Source: Armatimonadota bacterium
GTDB taxonomy: Bacteria; Cloacimonadota; Cloacimonadia; Cloacimonadales; TCS61
DNA: 8,077 bases
Assembly (NCBI GenBank): GCA_030612605.1
Contig: JAUWNO010000087.1
Span: 1-8,077, forward strand
Reading direction: 5' to 3'
Position numbers and translations under genes: made by a program. Shown in pieces: positions 5,162 to 8,077 of this stretch (position 1 is its first letter; each line of letters opens with the position of its first letter). Under the pieces are notes generated by a model that was not told the origin of the DNA, ran no database searches, and saw nothing but the letters and a program-made list of their open reading frames with translations.

Positions 5162-5163
5162 AA

Positions 5164-8001
5164 ATGAAAACTGAAATTTACATCAAGGGAGCTCAGGAAC
5201 ACAATCTCAAAAATATTGATGTTAGAATTCCCAGAAATAAATTAATTGTGATAACAGGTGTTTCCGGTTCCGGTAAATCATCTCTCGCTTTTGATACTCT
5301 TTATGCAGAAGGACAACGTAGATATGTGGAATCACTTTCCGCTTATGCACGTCAATTTCTGGGTCAGATGGAAAAGCCGAAAGTGGATTACATTGAAGGT
5401 TTATCTCCTGCTATTTCCATCGAACAAAAAGCTGCCAGCAAAAATCCGCGTTCTACTGTGGGTACAATTACAGAAATTTACGATTATCTGAGAATTCTTT
5501 ATGCTCGGATTGGAAAGCAGTTTTGTTACAACTGCGGAGACGAAGTTGGTTCTCAAACTGTTGATCAGATAGTTGACCAGATTCTGAAGAACCCTCCAAA
5601 AACAAAAATCCAGATTCTTGCTCCCATTGTTCAAAACAGGAAAGGTGAACATAAAGAAGAGATTGAAGAAGCCAGGAATGAAGGTTTTGTTCGCATCAAA
5701 ATCAATGGAAAAATTCACAAACTTTCCGAAGAAATCCATCTTGATAAAAAAAGTAAACACACTATTGATATCGTGGTGGATAGACTGGTTTTGAAAGAGG
5801 GAATTCGTACACGTTTGATGGATTCGGTAGAAACTGCTTTAAGGCTCAGCAGCGGTTATATCAAAGTAGATTTTGTGGATGAGAAAAGAACCGAACTTCT
5901 CTCAGAATCAAATTCCTGCACAAAATGCGGGATTGGTTATCCTGAGCTTACTCCTCAACATTTTTCTTTTAACAGTCCCATCGGAATGTGCCAAACCTGT
6001 AATGGATTAGGTTCACGTTTAGAATTCGATCCTGATTTGATCATTCCAAATCCTGAACTTTCTATTTTGGATGGAGTTGTGATTCATTGGGGAAATATGA
6101 ATCAGAAAACCAGTAGTTGGCGAATGAGAATCCTGAATTCCCTTTCCAGAGAATACAATTTTTCTTTGAACACTCCCTGGAATCAGTTAACTGAAATGGT
6201 AAAAAAAGTTCTTTTGTATGGTTCTAGTGGAAAAAGAATAAAATTGAGCTGGTATTCAAAAAACAGTTCCGGTCAATTTCATACACCTTATGAAGGTTTG
6301 ATCCATACTTTGAAGCGACGAATGAGCGAGACCAATTCTGAGTATATGAGAAGATATTACATGCAATATCTCAGTACGAAACCGTGTATCGATTGTGATG
6401 GGAAGAAATTGCGTAAAGAAAGTCTGTCTGTAAAAATTGCTGATACAAGCATCGATCAAATTACAAATCTTTCCATTTCTGAAGCAAAAAGTTTTTTTGA
6501 GAATCTTCAGCTTGAAGGAAACGATAAAATAATTGCTTATGAAGTTCTGAAGGAAATCAAAAACCGGCTTTCATTTCTGATCAATGTAGGATTGCATTAT
6601 CTCACATTGGATAGAAAAGCTCCGACATTATCCAGTGGAGAATCTCAGAGAATTCGTCTGGCAAGCCAGATTGGCAGTAGTCTGGTTGGAGTGATGTACA
6701 TTTTGGATGAACCGAGTATTGGGCTTCATCAAAGAGATAATAAACGATTAATAAAAATGCTGCAGGAATTACGGGATCTGGGAAATACTGTCATTGTTGT
6801 AGAACACGATGAGGAGATGATCCGCTCCGCTGATGAGATTCTGGATTTTGGACCAAAAGCAGGAATTTATGGTGGTGAAATCGTATTTCAGGGCAAATTA
6901 GAGCAAATCTTACTTTCCAAAAAATCCCTCACAGGTAAGTATTTAGCAAAAAAACTATCTATAAATTATCCAACCTCGAGAGCAAAACCGGATATCAGGT
7001 TTATCGAGATTTCAGGTGCGAAACAAAACAACTTGAAAAAAATTAATGTGAAAATTCCAATTGGACTTTTTACCTGTGTAACCGGAGTTTCCGGTTCAGG
7101 AAAAAGTTCTTTGATAAATCAAATTCTTTATCCTGCTATGACAAATACTTTCAACCGCTCACACATCCGCGAAGGAAAATACAAAAAAATAACCGGTTAT
7201 GAATTCCTGAATAAAGTTATCAGCATAGACCAGCAACCGATTGGCAGAACTCCACGTTCCAATCCTGCTACTTACATCAAGCTTTTCGATCCTATCCGAA
7301 ATTTATTTGCTCAACTTCCTGCTTCCAAGCTGCGAGGTTATAAGCCCGGAAGATTCTCTTTCAATGTGAAAGGCGGAAGATGTGAAGCCTGTAAAGGTGC
7401 TGGTGTAAAACAAATCGAAATGCATTTCCTGCCGGATATTTTCGTAACCTGCGAAGTCTGCAAAGGAAAGCGTTATAATAAAGAAACTCTTTCAGTTAGA
7501 TTCAAAGGAAAAAATATTTCTGAAGTTCTTGATATGGATGTTCAGGAAGCTGTCGAGTTTTTTGCAAATGTTCCGGCTATAAACAAGAAGCTGCGAACTC
7601 TCATCGAAGTTGGATTGGAATATATCAAACTCGGTCAACCTTCCACTACTCTTTCCGGTGGTGAAGCTCAAAGAGTGAAACTTTCCAGGGAACTCAGTAA
7701 AACCATTACCGGACAAACACTTTATATTCTGGATGAACCAACAACAGGTCTGCATTTTGATGATATTAAAAAGCTTTTAAATGTGCTTCATCGCCTGGTT
7801 TCAATGGGAAATACAATTATTGTAATCGAGCACAATCTCGATGTTATCAAATGTGCGGATTATATTATCGATCTGGGACCCGAAGGTGGAGATGAAGGTG
7901 GAAAAGTTGTAGCTACTGGAACTCCAGAACAGATCGCAAAACATAAGAAATCTTATACCGGGACGTTTTTGAGGAAAGTGCTGAAGAATATTATGGAGTA
8001 G
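5164..8001 (+). CDS. uvrA: UvrABC excision nuclease subunit A
   Basis: UvrA is the DNA-damage sensor of nucleotide excision repair. A dimer loads UvrB at lesions, driven by two ABC-type ATPase sites, in the nucleoid. The protein has 945 residues, full length for the family (about 940). First half: Walker A GVSGSGKSS (32-40), CYNC (121-124), zinc module C252/C255/C276/C279, ABC signature LSSGESQR (489-496), Walker B LDEP (514-517). Second half: Walker A (641-649), the DNA-contacting zinc module C740/C743/C763/C766, signature LSGGEAQR (830-837), Walker B LDEP (856-859). All catalytic parts are present. The first signature has serine (S491) where the first glycine of LSGG is usual, and SNPATYIKLF replaces the common SNPATYTG.F. 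The ATG at 5164 begins the conserved N-terminus (IYIKGAQEHNLKNI), so the start is well supported despite a weak Shine-Dalgarno sequence. It appears to be a single-gene unit. Confidence 0.98.
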   Translation: MKTEIYIKGAQEHNLKNIDVRIPRNKLIVITGVSGSGKSSLAFDTLYAEGQRRYVESLSAYARQFLGQMEKPKVDYIEGLSPAISIEQKAASKNPRSTVGTITEIYDYLRILYARIGKQFCYNCGDEVGSQTVDQIVDQILKNPPKTKIQILAPIVQNRKGEHKEEIEEARNEGFVRIKINGKIHKLSEEIHLDKKSKHTIDIVVDRLVLKEGIRTRLMDSVETALRLSSGYIKVDFVDEKRTELLSESNSCTKCGIGYPELTPQHFSFNSPIGMCQTCNGLGSRLEFDPDLIIPNPELSILDGVVIHWGNMNQKTSSWRMRILNSLSREYNFSLNTPWNQLTEMVKKVLLYGSSGKRIKLSWYSKNSSGQFHTPYEGLIHTLKRRMSETNSEYMRRYYMQYLSTKPCIDCDGKKLRKESLSVKIADTSIDQITNLSISEAKSFFENLQLEGNDKIIAYEVLKEIKNRLSFLINVGLHYLTLDRKAPTLSSGESQRIRLASQIGSSLVGVMYILDEPSIGLHQRDNKRLIKMLQELRDLGNTVIVVEHDEEMIRSADEILDFGPKAGIYGGEIVFQGKLEQILLSKKSLTGKYLAKKLSINYPTSRAKPDIRFIEISGAKQNNLKKINVKIPIGLFTCVTGVSGSGKSSLINQILYPAMTNTFNRSHIREGKYKKITGYEFLNKVISIDQQPIGRTPRSNPATYIKLFDPIRNLFAQLPASKLRGYKPGRFSFNVKGGRCEACKGAGVKQIEMHFLPDIFVTCEVCKGKRYNKETLSVRFKGKNISEVLDMDVQEAVEFFANVPAINKKLRTLIEVGLEYIKLGQPSTTLSGGEAQRVKLSRELSKTITGQTLYILDEPTTGLHFDDIKKLLNVLHRLVSMGNTIIVIEHNLDVIKCADYIIDLGPEGGDEGGKVVATGTPEQIAKHKKSYTGTFLRKVLKNIME

Positions 8002-8016
8002 CCGACTCCGTCGGCT
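8002..8016 (+). terminator. Hairpin right after the uvrA stop, possible terminator
   Basis: GCCGAC (8002-8007) and GTCGGC (8011-8016) form a perfect GC-rich 6-bp stem with a TCC loop, starting one base after the stop codon. An outer pair TGGAGT (7994-7999) / ACTCCA (8031-8036) could enclose it. Only TTAAT follows, not a true T-tract, so intrinsic termination is uncertain. It may be another dispersed palindrome. The rest of the window to 8077 shows nothing recognisable. Confidence 0.35.
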
Positions 8017-8077
8017 TAATACGGCGAGGGACTCCACATTGATTCTTTCCTGGTAACATACTTGACTGAAAAATTGT

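Larger units (their letters stand above)
4550..5163. other. Intergenic region between the DUF2723 gene and uvrA, rich in palindromes
   Basis: This 614-bp gap contains a small hairpin after the stop codon (4566-4579), a nested inverted-repeat element (4603-4734), a GC-rich patch with a GAA/GAA internal loop (4883-4902), an 11-bp-armed hairpin (4905-4951), a REP-like palindrome (5012-5053), a -10 box (5085-5090) and a CCCCGT hairpin repeat (5098-5161) touching uvrA. Open frames here (minus 4774-4989; a 41-codon plus frame from 4927) cross the repeats, resemble no protein I know and are left out. I see no tRNA or known riboswitch. Confidence 0.8.

Overview
The window reads as a chromosomal segment of an AT-rich, Gram-negative-type bacterium. 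A Cloacimonadota-like or nearby Fibrobacterota-Chlorobiota-Bacteroidota-type genome is my best guess. It rests on low GC, a DUF2723 multi-membrane protein of the kind common in that group, a zinc-type adenylate kinase, and intergenic regions crowded with palindromic repeats. I could run no database search, so the taxonomy is inference.

Layout. Positions 1-703 (minus) hold the N-terminal 234 residues of a TrkH/KtrB potassium-channel subunit; its 3' end lies outside the window. Directly upstream, separated by 4 nt, is adk (708-1328, minus), so the two form one leftward operon. A 644-bp divergent intergenic region (1329-1972) follows, dense in inverted repeats. Next come a DUF2723 GT-C-like membrane protein with a C-terminal TPR-like tail (1973-4549, plus), a 614-bp intergenic region again packed with palindromes (4550-5163), and a complete uvrA (5164-8001, plus). 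A short hairpin follows the uvrA stop and the remaining ~60 bp hold nothing I recognise.

The genes are mostly housekeeping: nucleotide balance, K+ uptake, envelope glycosylation (inferred) and nucleotide excision repair. They do not form one pathway. I see no phage, CRISPR, toxin, transposase or other accessory gene system.

The most interesting material is non-coding. A CCCCGT...GGGGT hairpin element occurs three times, once in the upstream leader of each of the three visible transcription units (adk, DUF2723, uvrA). In each case it is followed, in the sense of the gene, by a GG(A/G)TAAA motif. The uvrA copy ends at the start codon and begins where a consensus -10 box would place the transcript start. 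In the two best copies the hairpin is flanked by short direct repeats that match within a copy but differ between copies. Other palindromic families share the same intergenic regions: a GAGAGGGG-type REP-like repeat (three copies, two as an inverted pair), a 132-bp nested inverted repeat around a 13-bp perfect hairpin, and several single hairpins. Whether these are mobile repeats, RNA regulators or both cannot be settled from this window.
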